A stretch of 64,000 nucleotides of DNA from Bacteroidaceae bacterium (lineage in GTDB: Bacteria; Bacteroidota; Bacteroidia; Bacteroidales; Bacteroidaceae). The stretch lies in assembly GCA_900771425.1 (NCBI GenBank), contig CAAGNV010000032.1, positions 6,180-70,179 of the forward strand, in the 5' to 3' direction. The notes beneath the pieces were generated by a model. It worked only from the letters and a program-made list of their open reading frames with translations. It had not been told where the DNA came from and made no database searches. Below, piece by piece: positions 28,048 to 37,125 of this stretch. The stretch's first letter is position 1. Each line of letters begins with the position of its first letter. The position numbers and the translations under genes were made by a program.

Positions 28048-30030
28048 ATGGAACAAAAGCAGACAAGCCTTCCTGAGAATGCGTTCCGTGAACTGCATGA
28101 AGGAGAAAAGTACGAGCCGATAATGTCGGCATCACAAACATATCGTGAAGTAACGCCGTGGTCAATCTTCTGGGGTATCGTCATGGCAGTCATCTTCTCT
28201 GCCGCTACCGCTTACCTCGGACTGAAGGTAGGTCAGGTGTTCGAGGCAGCCATACCTATCACCATCATCGCCATCGGACTCTCGGGAGCAGCCAAGCGCA
28301 GGGACCCGCTTGGCGAGAACGTCATCATCCAGAGCATCGGTGCATGCTCGGGTATGGTTGTGGCAGGAGCTATCTTCACGTTGCCGGCACTCTACATACT
28401 TCAGTCAAAGTATCCCGACATCACCGTCAATTTCTTCCAGGTGTTCATGGCATCGCTCCTTGGCGGCGTGCTCGGCATCCTGTTCCTCATCCCGTTCCGC
28501 AAGTACTTCGTGAAGGACATGCACGGCAAGTACCCGTTCCCTGAGGCAACGGCATCCACGCAGGTACTCATCTCGGGCGAGAACAGCGGCAACCAAGCCA
28601 AGCCACTGCTCGTGGCTGGCATCATCGGCGGACTCTACGACTTCGCCGTGGCATCGTTCGGCGCATGGACCGAGAACTTCACGTCACGCGTCACTGAGTT
28701 CGGTGCAATGATAGCCGACAAGACCAAGCTTATGTTCTCGGTCAATACCGGAGCCGCATTGCTCGGCATGGGCTACATCGTAGGTCTGAAGTATGCTGCA
28801 ATCATCTGCATGGGTTCAGTACTTGTCTGGTGGATCATCGTTCCACTCATCGCTGCCATATTCCCAGAACTTGAAGTACAGGCTGGCGTCAGTGCGGCTG
28901 CTGCTTCACCTGAACAGATTTTCGCCTATGCCAAGAGTGTCGGTATCGGCGGCATCGCCATGGCCGGCATCATCGGCATCATCAAGAGCTGGGGAGTCAT
29001 ACGCGATGCCTTCAAGCTGTTCGGACAGATATTCGGCCGTAAGGGTGCTGCGTCTGTAGGCAACGAAGCCTCTGTCGAGCGCACTCAGCAAGACCTCTCC
29101 ATGCGTATCATCCTGTTCGGTACACTGCTCGCCATCGTCGTAACCACCATATTCTTCTTCATCGGTCCTATGGACGGCAACCTGCTGTTCACCATCGTGG
29201 GCATACTCATCGTCGCAGTCATTGCCTTCCTCTTCACCACCGTGGCAGCCAATGCCATTGCCATCGTCGGTTCGAACCCAGTGTCGGGCATGACACTCAT
29301 GACACTCATCCTCTCCAGCATCATCATGGTACTCGTCGGACTCAACGGCACTCACGGCATGGTGGCAGCCCTCATCATGGGCGGCGTTGTATGTACAGCA
29401 CTCTCGTCAGCCGGTTCGTTCATCACCGACCTCAAGATCGGTTACTGGCTCGGCAGCACACCTAAGTATCAGGAGACATGGAAGTTCGTGGGCGTACTCG
29501 TCAGCGCAGTCACCGTGGGCGGCGTCATCATGATTCTTAACAAGGCATACGGCTTCACCCCCGACAATACCGACGTCATGGCAGCACCACAGGCACGCGC
29601 CATGGCAGCCGTCATCGAACCGCTCATGTCGGGCCAGGGAGCACCATGGTTGCTTTACGGCATCGGAGCCCTTATTGCCATCATACTCAACTTCTGCAAG
29701 ATATCACCACTTGCCTTTGCTCTCGGTATGTTCATCCCGCTTCAGCTCAATCTCCCTCTCATCGTCGGCGGACTCATCAACTGGTACGTATCCAAGCCAA
29801 AGACCAAGGGCGGACAGCCTAACACAGCAGCCTCGGAGAAAGGCACGTTGCTTGCCAGCGGATTCATTGCCGGCGGTGCACTCATGGGCGTAGTCAGCGC
29901 GGCACTCCGATTTGCCAACCTCGACCTCGTCATACCAGGATGGGGCGATACGCCGTGGGCAGAACTCCTATCACTCGTTGCATACTTGCTCCTCATCGTT
30001 TATTTAGTAAAAGCATCGAAGAAAGCATAA
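28048..30030 (+). CDS. OPT-family transporter
   Basis: A 660-residue inner-membrane protein of the oligopeptide transporter superfamily with about 14-16 hydrophobic segments. Features are the N-terminal ATAYLGLKVGQVFEAAIPI, GENVIIQSIGACSG and KYPFPEATAST motifs typical of bacterial OPT members. Family members move peptides or metal chelates. Its place in the same transcript as kdgK and eda is unusual; import of an uronate-related compound is possible but would be new for the family. Array E begins 12 bp after the stop. Confidence 0.88.
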   Translation: MEQKQTSLPENAFRELHEGEKYEPIMSASQTYREVTPWSIFWGIVMAVIFSAATAYLGLKVGQVFEAAIPITIIAIGLSGAAKRRDPLGENVIIQSIGACSGMVVAGAIFTLPALYILQSKYPDITVNFFQVFMASLLGGVLGILFLIPFRKYFVKDMHGKYPFPEATASTQVLISGENSGNQAKPLLVAGIIGGLYDFAVASFGAWTENFTSRVTEFGAMIADKTKLMFSVNTGAALLGMGYIVGLKYAAIICMGSVLVWWIIVPLIAAIFPELEVQAGVSAAAASPEQIFAYAKSVGIGGIAMAGIIGIIKSWGVIRDAFKLFGQIFGRKGAASVGNEASVERTQQDLSMRIILFGTLLAIVVTTIFFFIGPMDGNLLFTIVGILIVAVIAFLFTTVAANAIAIVGSNPVSGMTLMTLILSSIIMVLVGLNGTHGMVAALIMGGVVCTALSSAGSFITDLKIGYWLGSTPKYQETWKFVGVLVSAVTVGGVIMILNKAYGFTPDNTDVMAAPQARAMAAVIEPLMSGQGAPWLLYGIGALIAIILNFCKISPLAFALGMFIPLQLNLPLIVGGLINWYVSKPKTKGGQPNTAASEKGTLLASGFIAGGALMGVVSAALRFANLDLVIPGWGDTPWAELLSLVAYLLLIVYLVKASKKA

Positions 30031-30042
30031 AGTCTTTGCATT

Positions 30043-30152
30043 CGAAGCAGTGGGTTTTCATGTCCGAAGCAGTGGGTTTTTGTGCCCGAACTTATGTAAC
30101 TTCGGGGCTGAAGGTACACTGCTTCGAGACTAAACGTACACTTCTTCGGAGC
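30043..30152. repeat. Intergenic array with 22-nt period (array E)
   Basis: Five units start at 30043, 30065, 30087, 30109 and 30131. The first two share CGAAGCAGTGGGTTTT; the fourth and fifth carry the inverted word (GTACACTGCTTCG, GTACACTTCTTCGG). So direct and inverted units keep one 22-nt register. Begins 12 bp after the OPT stop codon. Confidence 0.85.
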
Positions 30153-30182
30153 AAAACATATGGAAGGTTGTTGAAAAATCCC

Positions 30183-30190
30183 TTCATTTG
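30183..30190 (+). promoter_or_regulatory. Possible -7 box for the ECF sigma operon
   Basis: TTCATTTG followed by CAC, a near match to TAnnTTTG, about 73 nt before the ATG. As ECF operons are often self-activated, the real promoter may have another sequence. Confidence 0.35.
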
Positions 30191-30262
30191 CACAAAATTA
30201 GTCTGGTTTCTCGGTAGCGAAACTGGACTTTTTGTGTTATTGTAGTAGAGAAAGTTAAAAAA

Positions 30263-30763
30263 ATGACAATGGAGATACAAGAGTTCATACATAGTGCAAT
30301 GCGACTGCGAGGTAATTTGCTTCGGCAGGCAAGGCACTATTTGGATGATGAAGGTGATGCTGAGGATGCTGTTCAGGAGACTCTTGTAAAGTTATGGCTG
30401 TTGAGAGACCGGATTGCAGATACTACGAAGATGAAGAACATGTCAATGGTCGTATGCAAGAATGTGTCACTGAATATGTTGAGGGGGAGAAGGCCGTCGG
30501 TACCTATAGAAACGGCAGAAGTGATTGCTATGCACGACAATCCGCAGGTGATGCTTGAGGAGCGTGAAAGCAGACAGAAATTGAAACATGGCATAGCTGC
30601 ACTGACAGACAAGCAACGAGCCATACTGAGAATGAGGAATGTGGAAAACATGTCGTACGGCGACATAGCAAAGATAATAGGAACATCGGAATCTTCCGTT
30701 CGCGGAATGATAAGCAAGGCACGACTTGCACTCTTAAATAAAATGAAAGGAGAAGGTGAATGA
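30263..30763 (+). CDS. ECF-type RNA polymerase sigma factor
   Basis: A 166-residue sigma-70 family member with only regions 2 and 4. Region 2 includes DDEGDAEDAVQETLVKLW (residues about 28-45); region 4 has the helix-turn-helix MSYGDIAKIIGTSESSVRGM (about 129-148). Its stop overlaps the start of the next gene (ATGA), a single-pass membrane protein that looks like its anti-sigma factor. No SusC/FecR-type receptor genes lie next to it, so the signal it answers is unknown. Confidence 0.88.
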   Translation: MTMEIQEFIHSAMRLRGNLLRQARHYLDDEGDAEDAVQETLVKLWLLRDRIADTTKMKNMSMVVCKNVSLNMLRGRRPSVPIETAEVIAMHDNPQVMLEERESRQKLKHGIAALTDKQRAILRMRNVENMSYGDIAKIIGTSESSVRGMISKARLALLNKMKGEGE

Positions 30764-31431
30764 AACAGACAAAGGAATACATACAAGAACTCCTCGATAG
30801 GTTCGATTGCGGTCAAACCACTGAGGCTGAAGAGTTGTGGCTGGCGGACTATTTCCATAATGCAGAAACCGTCCCTGATGAATGTAAGGCGCACAAGGAA
30901 TTGTTCGAGAGCTTCAAAACCGATGCTTACGACTTCAGCCAAGAAGAACTGGATGCAATGCTGGTTCCAGTAGATGGCATGAAGGCAAAGGTGGTGCGCC
31001 TGTGGCCTTGGTTGGTAGCAGCGTGTGTGGCAGGTGCGTTGGTATTGTTCCTGATGCCGCCGAAAACGACAGACAAACCGGTTGATGAACGTCCCGCAAT
31101 TGCCAAGGCTGAACCTGTTCCAACCATCAAAGCCGAACAGAAGGAAGACATTCCCGAAACGGAATCAACCAGCGAAGTATCGGAATCGAAAAGGCAAAGC
31201 AAGGTGAAGCCTAAAACGGCAGTTGCGCAACAACCTGCAGAAGAAGAACCCGCTGACGAACCAGTGCAGATGAGCGATGAAACCAAGATGGAACTGCTCA
31301 TGGCTTACCTCACCGGCAGCGATCAACTGCAAGAGGAGAAAGTGATTGACCCTGAAGAAGAAATACGGCAAATACGCCAACGGGGTGAACTCCTGCTCAG
31401 TATGTGCAATCCAAGTGATAACTCAAACTAA
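30760..31431 (+). CDS. Candidate anti-sigma factor (single-pass membrane protein)
   Basis: A 223-residue protein with a cytoplasmic N-terminal helical part (about 80 residues), one transmembrane segment (about 81-99) and a Pro/Glu-rich periplasmic region. I recognise no conserved domain. The 4-bp overlap with the ECF sigma gene, the topology and the acidic N-terminal domain suggest it sequesters the sigma factor; that is inference from context. The periplasmic part is repetitive in E, P and K and is unlikely to be a folded sensor. Confidence 0.65.
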   Translation: MKQTKEYIQELLDRFDCGQTTEAEELWLADYFHNAETVPDECKAHKELFESFKTDAYDFSQEELDAMLVPVDGMKAKVVRLWPWLVAACVAGALVLFLMPPKTTDKPVDERPAIAKAEPVPTIKAEQKEDIPETESTSEVSESKRQSKVKPKTAVAQQPAEEEPADEPVQMSDETKMELLMAYLTGSDQLQEEKVIDPEEEIRQIRQRGELLLSMCNPSDNSN

Positions 31432-31467
31432 TACAATAACTATAACTCAAACTAAAACAATAAGATT

Positions 31468-32772
31468 ATGAAACGCATATTATTCCTTATCATATTGGCA
31501 ACAACACAGGTTGCTGTTTCTGCCCAGACCAATCCAAAGATTCAGGCACTCCAAACTCATCTCAAAGAAAAAGGGGTGAAAGTCCCTATGAAATTCAGTA
31601 ACATCGACGGCGACGGACTGCGCATGAACTTTAGCATATCCATGCCTCTGTACGATGATGACAAATGGTTTGCTGACTATGTGGAGGTCGTTGACGTTGA
31701 CTCGCTGTTCAAGAATCTCTCAGGCGTAGCGATGGACGAGAAAGGCAATTACACCATCAATGGCATGAAGATACAAGAGTGGCGTATAGGCGGCAAGAGC
31801 GTAATGGTTGATGGTAAGATCGTTATGGAAAATGCTGAGTCGAAGATTGACAGCAGCTTTCGTGCAAAGGCAGCCACAAACCGTGACGTCTATAACCTGG
31901 TTCGCCACACTATAGCCGAACTGCAGGAAGACGCTGCAGAGAGTTACAGCTATGAGTATCACAAGAACGGTGCAGACACCATTATCACTACCATAGCACT
32001 CCGTCACCCTTGCAACGACAACCAACAAGTGTACACCTATAAGTTTGACAGCAGCCCTGTGCCTCAGGTGCAACGGGCACCCGAATGGATACATTTTGAT
32101 TATAAAAACACTGAAAAAATATATTTAACCTCCCCTTATGTACCATTGGCGAATGCCTATTTCCGTTACAATGGCATCATAGATTCTACGCTTGCTGCCA
32201 CCAAGGACTTCGATTTCGCAACGCTGCAGAAGAAACTTGATCCATTGTTCAAGAGCAAAAGTATTAAGAGACATACTCTGCTCTGCCGTCACGACCAATC
32301 ATTTGACCGTTATGCCTACAACGACAGCCTGATCAGGATAGGACAACCCAGAAAGACAATCCAGTCGATGACATTCAGAAGTATGGGACCAGGCGGCGAA
32401 AGTCGTTACACCATATACAAGTTCACAAGCGAGGAGCAGGCAAGAAATGTGCTGAACCAAGTGATGGACTGCATACGCCAACAGATAGATGCTGACCCAT
32501 ATCAGGCATACGAGGTAGTGTATGACGCATACTTTGGCACCTCAGTACCCACTACAATATTTACTGCACTACCTTGCTCGGAAACAATAATCGCTTACCG
32601 CAAGGACAAAACCATGGCAGTGAAGACGATGGAAATAAAAACATACATGGATCCAGATGGTTTCTACTTCATCTTCAATGAGTGCCAGGGTGACGATACC
32701 TTCCCTTACGAATGGAAAACCCTGAAGGAATTCATCAACGGCAAGAAGGTCTATTATAAGGATTCGCTGTAA
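31468..32772 (+). CDS. Secreted protein of unknown function in the ECF operon
   Basis: A 434-residue exported protein (signal peptide MKRILFLIILATTQVAVSA, then QTNPK). I do not recognise the family. The sequence is mixed alpha/beta without repeats, with few Cys (two or three) and no lipobox. It starts 36 bp after the candidate anti-sigma gene and is the third gene of the operon, so it may be the target or partner of the sigma system. It converges on the GH53 gene with a 49-bp gap and no strong terminator between them. Confidence 0.7.
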   Translation: MKRILFLIILATTQVAVSAQTNPKIQALQTHLKEKGVKVPMKFSNIDGDGLRMNFSISMPLYDDDKWFADYVEVVDVDSLFKNLSGVAMDEKGNYTINGMKIQEWRIGGKSVMVDGKIVMENAESKIDSSFRAKAATNRDVYNLVRHTIAELQEDAAESYSYEYHKNGADTIITTIALRHPCNDNQQVYTYKFDSSPVPQVQRAPEWIHFDYKNTEKIYLTSPYVPLANAYFRYNGIIDSTLAATKDFDFATLQKKLDPLFKSKSIKRHTLLCRHDQSFDRYAYNDSLIRIGQPRKTIQSMTFRSMGPGGESRYTIYKFTSEEQARNVLNQVMDCIRQQIDADPYQAYEVVYDAYFGTSVPTTIFTALPCSETIIAYRKDKTMAVKTMEIKTYMDPDGFYFIFNECQGDDTFPYEWKTLKEFINGKKVYYKDSL

Positions 32773-32821
32773 TCCAAGAATCAAGAAGGTTATCAGATTC
32801 TCTTTGTCAAGAAGAATGAGA

Positions 32822-33922
32822 TTACTTTTCGATAAATCCGTCCATGATGACTGTTGGCGTTGCTTTGCTGTCGAACGCACCAAGCTTGTAACCGCCAGGC
32901 AGACATTGTGGTTCCCAGTAGAATACACCTCGGCATCGTCTGTTGGTTTCAGTCTGCGCTTCACGGATTACACGTGACAACTGTCGGCGGCCTTCTTCCA
33001 TCTTCTCTGGGTGACGCTCATCGACTTCGTATCCTGTCTCGACAATCATGACGTCGCAGTTGTATTTCTCGCTTACGTGCCGTATGTTTGCCATGCAGTC
33101 GGTGATGATGTCGTCAGCCTTGAGTTCGGGGTGCCCGTCCATTGCCCAGTATGGATAGAGCGACATTCCTACCATGTCGAACTTTCCTCCATATTTGATT
33201 ACTGTGTCGAGGTTGTTGTCGTAGATGCTCTGACGGTGACCTCGGTCAAGGTGAATGATTACGATGGCTTGCGGAAATATCTCTTTCACTGCATCATAGC
33301 CGGCACGTATGAAACCGGCATACTGCTGTGGCTCAGTCTTGATGTAGCCCATACTGTTCGTGATGATGGAGTGCCCCAGCGAGTCCTTTACCTCCCAACC
33401 GCGTTCGTTGGTCTTTACGCTCCAAAGCATGCCGTTGGTGGTCTCGTTGCCTACCTGTACCCAACGAGGCTTGATTCCGTTCTTCTTCAGCAATGAAAGT
33501 ACCTCAACCGTGTGGTCGTGCAAATCTTGTTTCATCTCCTCGAACGAATGACCGAGCCACGCTTTTGGAATAGGTTGCTTGCCAGGGTCAGCCCATGAAT
33601 CGCTGTAATGGAAATCAACCATCAGGTCCATGCCTAACTTCTTGACGCGCCTTGCCATGGCAAGTAAACTGAATTTGTCGCAGTCGCCTCCGCGGGGATT
33701 GACCCATACGCGCATTCTTATTGCATTCATCTGGTAATCGGTTTTCAGTAATTCAAGACATTCACGCTCTTTGCCGTTGCGGTCATGAAAGACCACGCCG
33801 TTTCGTTCCTGACCTTGAAGAAATCCTACGTCAGCACCCTTCACAAACACATTCTGCCCCTGTGCAAATGCTGTCGTCACCATTGACACGTACATTACGA
33901 ATAATAAAGTTAAACGTTGCAT
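32822..33922 (-). CDS. Secreted GH53 endo-beta-1,4-galactanase
   Basis: Cuts the beta-1,4-galactan side chains of pectin (rhamnogalacturonan I) to galacto-oligosaccharides. The 366-residue protein has a signal peptide (MQRLTLLFVMYVSMVTTAFA) and a single TIM barrel: KGADVGFL near the N terminus, acid/base E160 (WVQVGNETTNG) and nucleophile E295 (VMIVETGYEV), plus DFHYSDSWADPGKQ. Start at the ATG at 33922, since upstream sequence of the open frame is non-coding in character. The two beta-galactosidases elsewhere in the window could finish its products. Confidence 0.92.
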   Translation of the reverse strand: MQRLTLLFVMYVSMVTTAFAQGQNVFVKGADVGFLQGQERNGVVFHDRNGKERECLELLKTDYQMNAIRMRVWVNPRGGDCDKFSLLAMARRVKKLGMDLMVDFHYSDSWADPGKQPIPKAWLGHSFEEMKQDLHDHTVEVLSLLKKNGIKPRWVQVGNETTNGMLWSVKTNERGWEVKDSLGHSIITNSMGYIKTEPQQYAGFIRAGYDAVKEIFPQAIVIIHLDRGHRQSIYDNNLDTVIKYGGKFDMVGMSLYPYWAMDGHPELKADDIITDCMANIRHVSEKYNCDVMIVETGYEVDERHPEKMEEGRRQLSRVIREAQTETNRRCRGVFYWEPQCLPGGYKLGAFDSKATPTVIMDGFIEK

Positions 33923-34072
33923 AATAATTGTTTGATATGAATTAATAGTTAATGATTGATAGTCGGTTGTTGGGTTCGGCAAGGCTATCTCTATCCATGA
34001 TAGCCATCATTCCTGCCAACCTATATTGTGGTTGATGACTGCTTTACTCTGATTGGTCTAATAATACAATTA

Positions 34073-34104
34073 AGCCCTCACCGATGTTTTTTGGTGGGGG
34101 CTTT
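34073..34104 (-). terminator. Terminator hairpin between tRNA-Arg and the GH53 gene
   Basis: AGCCCTCACC (34073-34082) pairs with GGTGGGGGCT (34093-34102), one G-U pair, 10-nt loop. On the minus strand it follows the tRNA-Arg and precedes the GH53 gene. Confidence 0.65.
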
Positions 34105-34153
34105 GATTATGGTTGTATCGTTGCTGTGCGTTGCCACAGCCTTTCCCCGAATG

Positions 34154-34227
34154 TGACCTCGATGGGATTCAAACCCATGACCTTCAGAACCGGAATCTGA
34201 CGCTCTATTCAGCTAAGCTACGAGGCC
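34154..34227 (-). tRNA. tRNA-Arg (anticodon CCG)
   Basis: A 74-nt cloverleaf. The acceptor arms GGCCTCG and CGAGGTC pair with one G-U; the anticodon stem TCAGA/TCTGA encloses the loop TTCCGGT (anticodon CCG, codon CGG); the T arm is ATGGG-TTTGAAT-CCCAT. The discriminator is A and no CCA is encoded (next bases CAT). It lies 29 bp downstream of the phosphohexomutase gene and may share its transcript. Confidence 0.92.
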
Positions 34228-34256
34228 GAGGGGAATTAAAAATTGATAATTGAGAA

Positions 34257-36005
34257 TTATTCTACTCCGAGACTCTTGAGTATCTCTACGCACTTCGTGT
34301 CGGCTTCGGCACACAGTGTGTTATACTGCTCTGCTGACTGCATAGGTGCGAACGTCTCGATGTAGAACTTAATCTTTGGTTCAGTACCAGATGGGCGTAC
34401 GCTGACCTTGGTGCCGTCCTCGGCATAGAACTGCAGCACGTTGCTGGTATCGGGCATGGTGATGTCGCTGACCTTGCCGCATGAGCAGGTTGACTTGAGT
34501 GTCTTGAAGTCTTTCATGAGTTTGACTGGTGAACCTGCGAGTTCGCGCGGTGGGTTGTTGCGGTAGTTCTCCATCATCTGTCGGATTTCGTCGGCTCCAG
34601 ACTTTCCTGGACGTACTACGTTGACTGCCTTGTTGTATGAGAATCCGTACTCGAGGTATATGTCCATGAGTACGTCGTAGAGTGTCTTGCCCTGATCCTT
34701 TGCCCATGCACAGATCTCTGCGAGGAGTGAGCATGCGCTGACTGAGTCCTTGTCGCGTGTGAAGTCTTCTGCAAGGAATCCGAATGACTCTTCGCCTCCG
34801 CCTATGTATTGTTTCTTGCCTTCCTCGACGAGTATCTCGCGTGCTATCCACTTGAAGCCTGTGTAGCAGTCTTTCATCTCGATGCCGTATCGGTCGGCTA
34901 TCTTCTTGACAAGTTCGGTGGTGACGATGGTCTTGACGATGAAGTCGGTATCCTGACGGAGCATGCCCTTGGCGTCGCGGTTCTTGATGATGTAGTAGAG
35001 GAATATCATCAGTGTCTGGTTGCCGTTGACGATTTGCCACTCTCCGGTGCTGTCCTTGCATGCCATTGCTATGCGGTCAGCATCAGGGTCGGATGCCATG
35101 ACGATGTCGGCATTGATGCTCTTGGCGAGGTTGACTGCGAGAGTAAGTGCCTCGGCGTTCTCTGGGTTAGGTGATACGACTGTAGGGAAGTTGCCGTCCT
35201 TGATCATCTGCTCAGGCACGCAGTTGACATTTGTGAAGCCCCATGCCTTGATGGATCGTGGTATCATCATCATGCCTGCACCGTGAAGTGGTGTATAGAC
35301 GATGCTGAGGTCGTGCTGGCGCTCGATGACTTCGTGGTCGATGCTGAGTGTCTTTACAGCCTCGATGTATGCCTTATCTACTTCCTCACCAATTATGGTG
35401 ATGTACTGCTTGTCGCCTCCGGTCTTAACGTCTTCGTAACGAACCTTATTGACTTCAGCTATGATGCCCTTGTCGTGTGGTGCAAGCACCTGTGCTCCGT
35501 CGTCCCAGTATGCCTTGTACCCGTTGTATTCGCGTGGGTTGTGGCTTGCGGTGATGTTGACGCCGCTCTGACACTTCAGGTGGCGGATGGCAAAGCTGAC
35601 TTCTGGGGTAGGGCGCATGTCCTCAAAGAGATAGACATAGATGCCGTTTGCTGCGAAGATGTCTGCCACGCGCTGAGCGAACACGTCGGAGTTGTTGCGG
35701 CAGTCCACGCCGATAACTACGCTTATTTTGTCGCGGTCGGCGAAGTTTTTGTTGAGATAGTTGGCGAGTCCCTGTGTGGCTGCGCCTACTGTATAGATGT
35801 TCATTCGGTTGGTGCCGGCTCCCATGATGCCTCGGAGTCCGCCTGTACCGAATTCAAGCGTCTGATAGAAAGAGTCGATGAGTGCAGACTTGTCTTCTGC
35901 CTCGAGCATCGCCTTGACTTCGTTTTGTGTCTTTGTGTCAAATACTTCGCTGGTAGCCCATTGCTGTGCTACTTGCTCACATTGACGTAATAATTCTGTA
36001 TCCAT
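34257..36005 (-). CDS. Phosphoglucomutase/phosphomannomutase (alpha-D-phosphohexomutase)
   Basis: Interconverts hexose 1- and 6-phosphates in the cytoplasm, feeding nucleotide-sugar synthesis. The 582-residue protein carries all family signatures: the phosphoserine loop ITASHNPREYNG (S154), metal loop SDPDADR (306-311), sugar loop GGEESFGF and the phosphate-binding loop RPSGTEPKIKFY. The length and the insertions match the PgcA-like group with broad phosphoglucomutase and phosphomannomutase activity. A -7 box lies just upstream. The KdsD gene precedes it on the same strand with a 103-bp gap. Confidence 0.92.
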   Translation of the reverse strand: MDTELLRQCEQVAQQWATSEVFDTKTQNEVKAMLEAEDKSALIDSFYQTLEFGTGGLRGIMGAGTNRMNIYTVGAATQGLANYLNKNFADRDKISVVIGVDCRNNSDVFAQRVADIFAANGIYVYLFEDMRPTPEVSFAIRHLKCQSGVNITASHNPREYNGYKAYWDDGAQVLAPHDKGIIAEVNKVRYEDVKTGGDKQYITIIGEEVDKAYIEAVKTLSIDHEVIERQHDLSIVYTPLHGAGMMMIPRSIKAWGFTNVNCVPEQMIKDGNFPTVVSPNPENAEALTLAVNLAKSINADIVMASDPDADRIAMACKDSTGEWQIVNGNQTLMIFLYYIIKNRDAKGMLRQDTDFIVKTIVTTELVKKIADRYGIEMKDCYTGFKWIAREILVEEGKKQYIGGGEESFGFLAEDFTRDKDSVSACSLLAEICAWAKDQGKTLYDVLMDIYLEYGFSYNKAVNVVRPGKSGADEIRQMMENYRNNPPRELAGSPVKLMKDFKTLKSTCSCGKVSDITMPDTSNVLQFYAEDGTKVSVRPSGTEPKIKFYIETFAPMQSAEQYNTLCAEADTKCVEILKSLGVE

Positions 36006-36042
36006 AGTGGTTAGTGGTTTTTATTATTATGAATTGATTTTG

Positions 36043-36050
36043 CAAAGATA
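36043..36050 (-). promoter_or_regulatory. -7 box for the phosphohexomutase gene
   Basis: TATCTTTG followed by CA on the minus strand, 37 nt before the ATG; it separates this gene from kdsD as an independent unit. Confidence 0.6.
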
Positions 36051-36108
36051 CGCAAAAGTTTTTAATTAAGTGGTATGTGTTGATGTTTTTTTTGAAGAGG
36101 TTCTATTC

Positions 36109-37068
36109 TCAGTTCATTATTGCAAAGTAATCGACTATTCCGAGTAGGCAGTTGTTCTTGTCGGTGACGAGGAGTGAATGGATTTGGTGTTTCTTGAACA
36201 TTGCCTGTATCTGTACGAGTTTGGCGTCGGGACCGATGGTACGTGGGTGGCGTGTCATGGCATCCTTGACGGTCAGGTTGAAGAAGTTCGACTTCGATCC
36301 CTCGACGGCACGTCGTATGTCGCCGTCGGTGATGATGCCGATAGGGCGGTGTTCTTCGTCGAGTATGGCTCCGAGTCCGAGTTGACCGTTGCTGATGCTG
36401 ATGATGGCATCGATGAGTTTCATGTCGGCATCGATGATTGGCAGGTTCTCAGTGTACATCACGTCGCGTACCTTAGTCACGAGTTTCTTGCCGAGTGTGC
36501 CGGCAGGGTGGAACATGGCAAAGTCGCGCTCCTTGAAGCGTCGCTTCTCCATGAGAGCACATGCTATGGCGTCGCCCATGGCCATGGCTGCCGTAGTTGA
36601 TGATGTAGGTGCGAGTCCGAGCGGACAAGCCTCCTTCTCGACCGATACGGGTATGTGAAAGTCGGAGTGTTTGGCGAGTAGTGATTCAGGGTTGCCAGTC
36701 ATTGAGATAATCTTGTTGTGTCGGTCTTCAAGACACGACACGATGTGGAGTATCTCGTCGGAGTTGCCCGAGTTGGATATGAGCAGCGCGATGTCGTCGG
36801 GCATAATCATGCCGAGGTCGCCATGCAAGGCATCGAGTGGGTTGACGTAGAAGGCTGGAGTACCGGTCGAAGCAAGCGTCGCTGCTATCTTGGCAGCCAC
36901 GTGTCCTGACTTTCCTACTCCCGAGACTACTACATGTCCCTTGCATTTGTATATTAGTTCGATGGCTTGGTCGAATGTCTCGTTGACTTCTATCTGAGGA
37001 ATCAGTGCCAATATGGCATTAGCCTCGTCTTGGAGACACTTGATGGCCGTTTCGTGTATTGCGTTCAT
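36109..37068 (-). CDS. kdsD: Arabinose-5-phosphate isomerase (KpsF/GutQ family)
   Basis: Makes arabinose 5-phosphate from ribulose 5-phosphate, the first step of KDO synthesis. The 319-residue protein has a SIS domain (VVSGVGKSGHVAAKIAATLA; SNSGNSDEIL) and two CBS domains from about residue 205. kdsA lies 57 bp upstream in the same direction, so two consecutive pathway enzymes are encoded together. Confidence 0.92.
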   Translation of the reverse strand: MNAIHETAIKCLQDEANAILALIPQIEVNETFDQAIELIYKCKGHVVVSGVGKSGHVAAKIAATLASTGTPAFYVNPLDALHGDLGMIMPDDIALLISNSGNSDEILHIVSCLEDRHNKIISMTGNPESLLAKHSDFHIPVSVEKEACPLGLAPTSSTTAAMAMGDAIACALMEKRRFKERDFAMFHPAGTLGKKLVTKVRDVMYTENLPIIDADMKLIDAIISISNGQLGLGAILDEEHRPIGIITDGDIRRAVEGSKSNFFNLTVKDAMTRHPRTIGPDAKLVQIQAMFKKHQIHSLLVTDKNNCLLGIVDYFAIMN

Positions 37069-37125
37069 AAGTGTAGAGTGAAGAGCAATGAGTTAAGTGA
37101 TTATTATGGAAGGAGCAAATGATTA

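Noticed and set aside
28158..29355. Several open frames within the OPT gene on both strands
   Set aside because: All are shadows caused by the GC-rich third positions of the transporter gene.
35283..35990. Open frame of 235 codons on the plus strand
   Set aside because: Antisense to the phosphohexomutase gene; no motif and no start signal.
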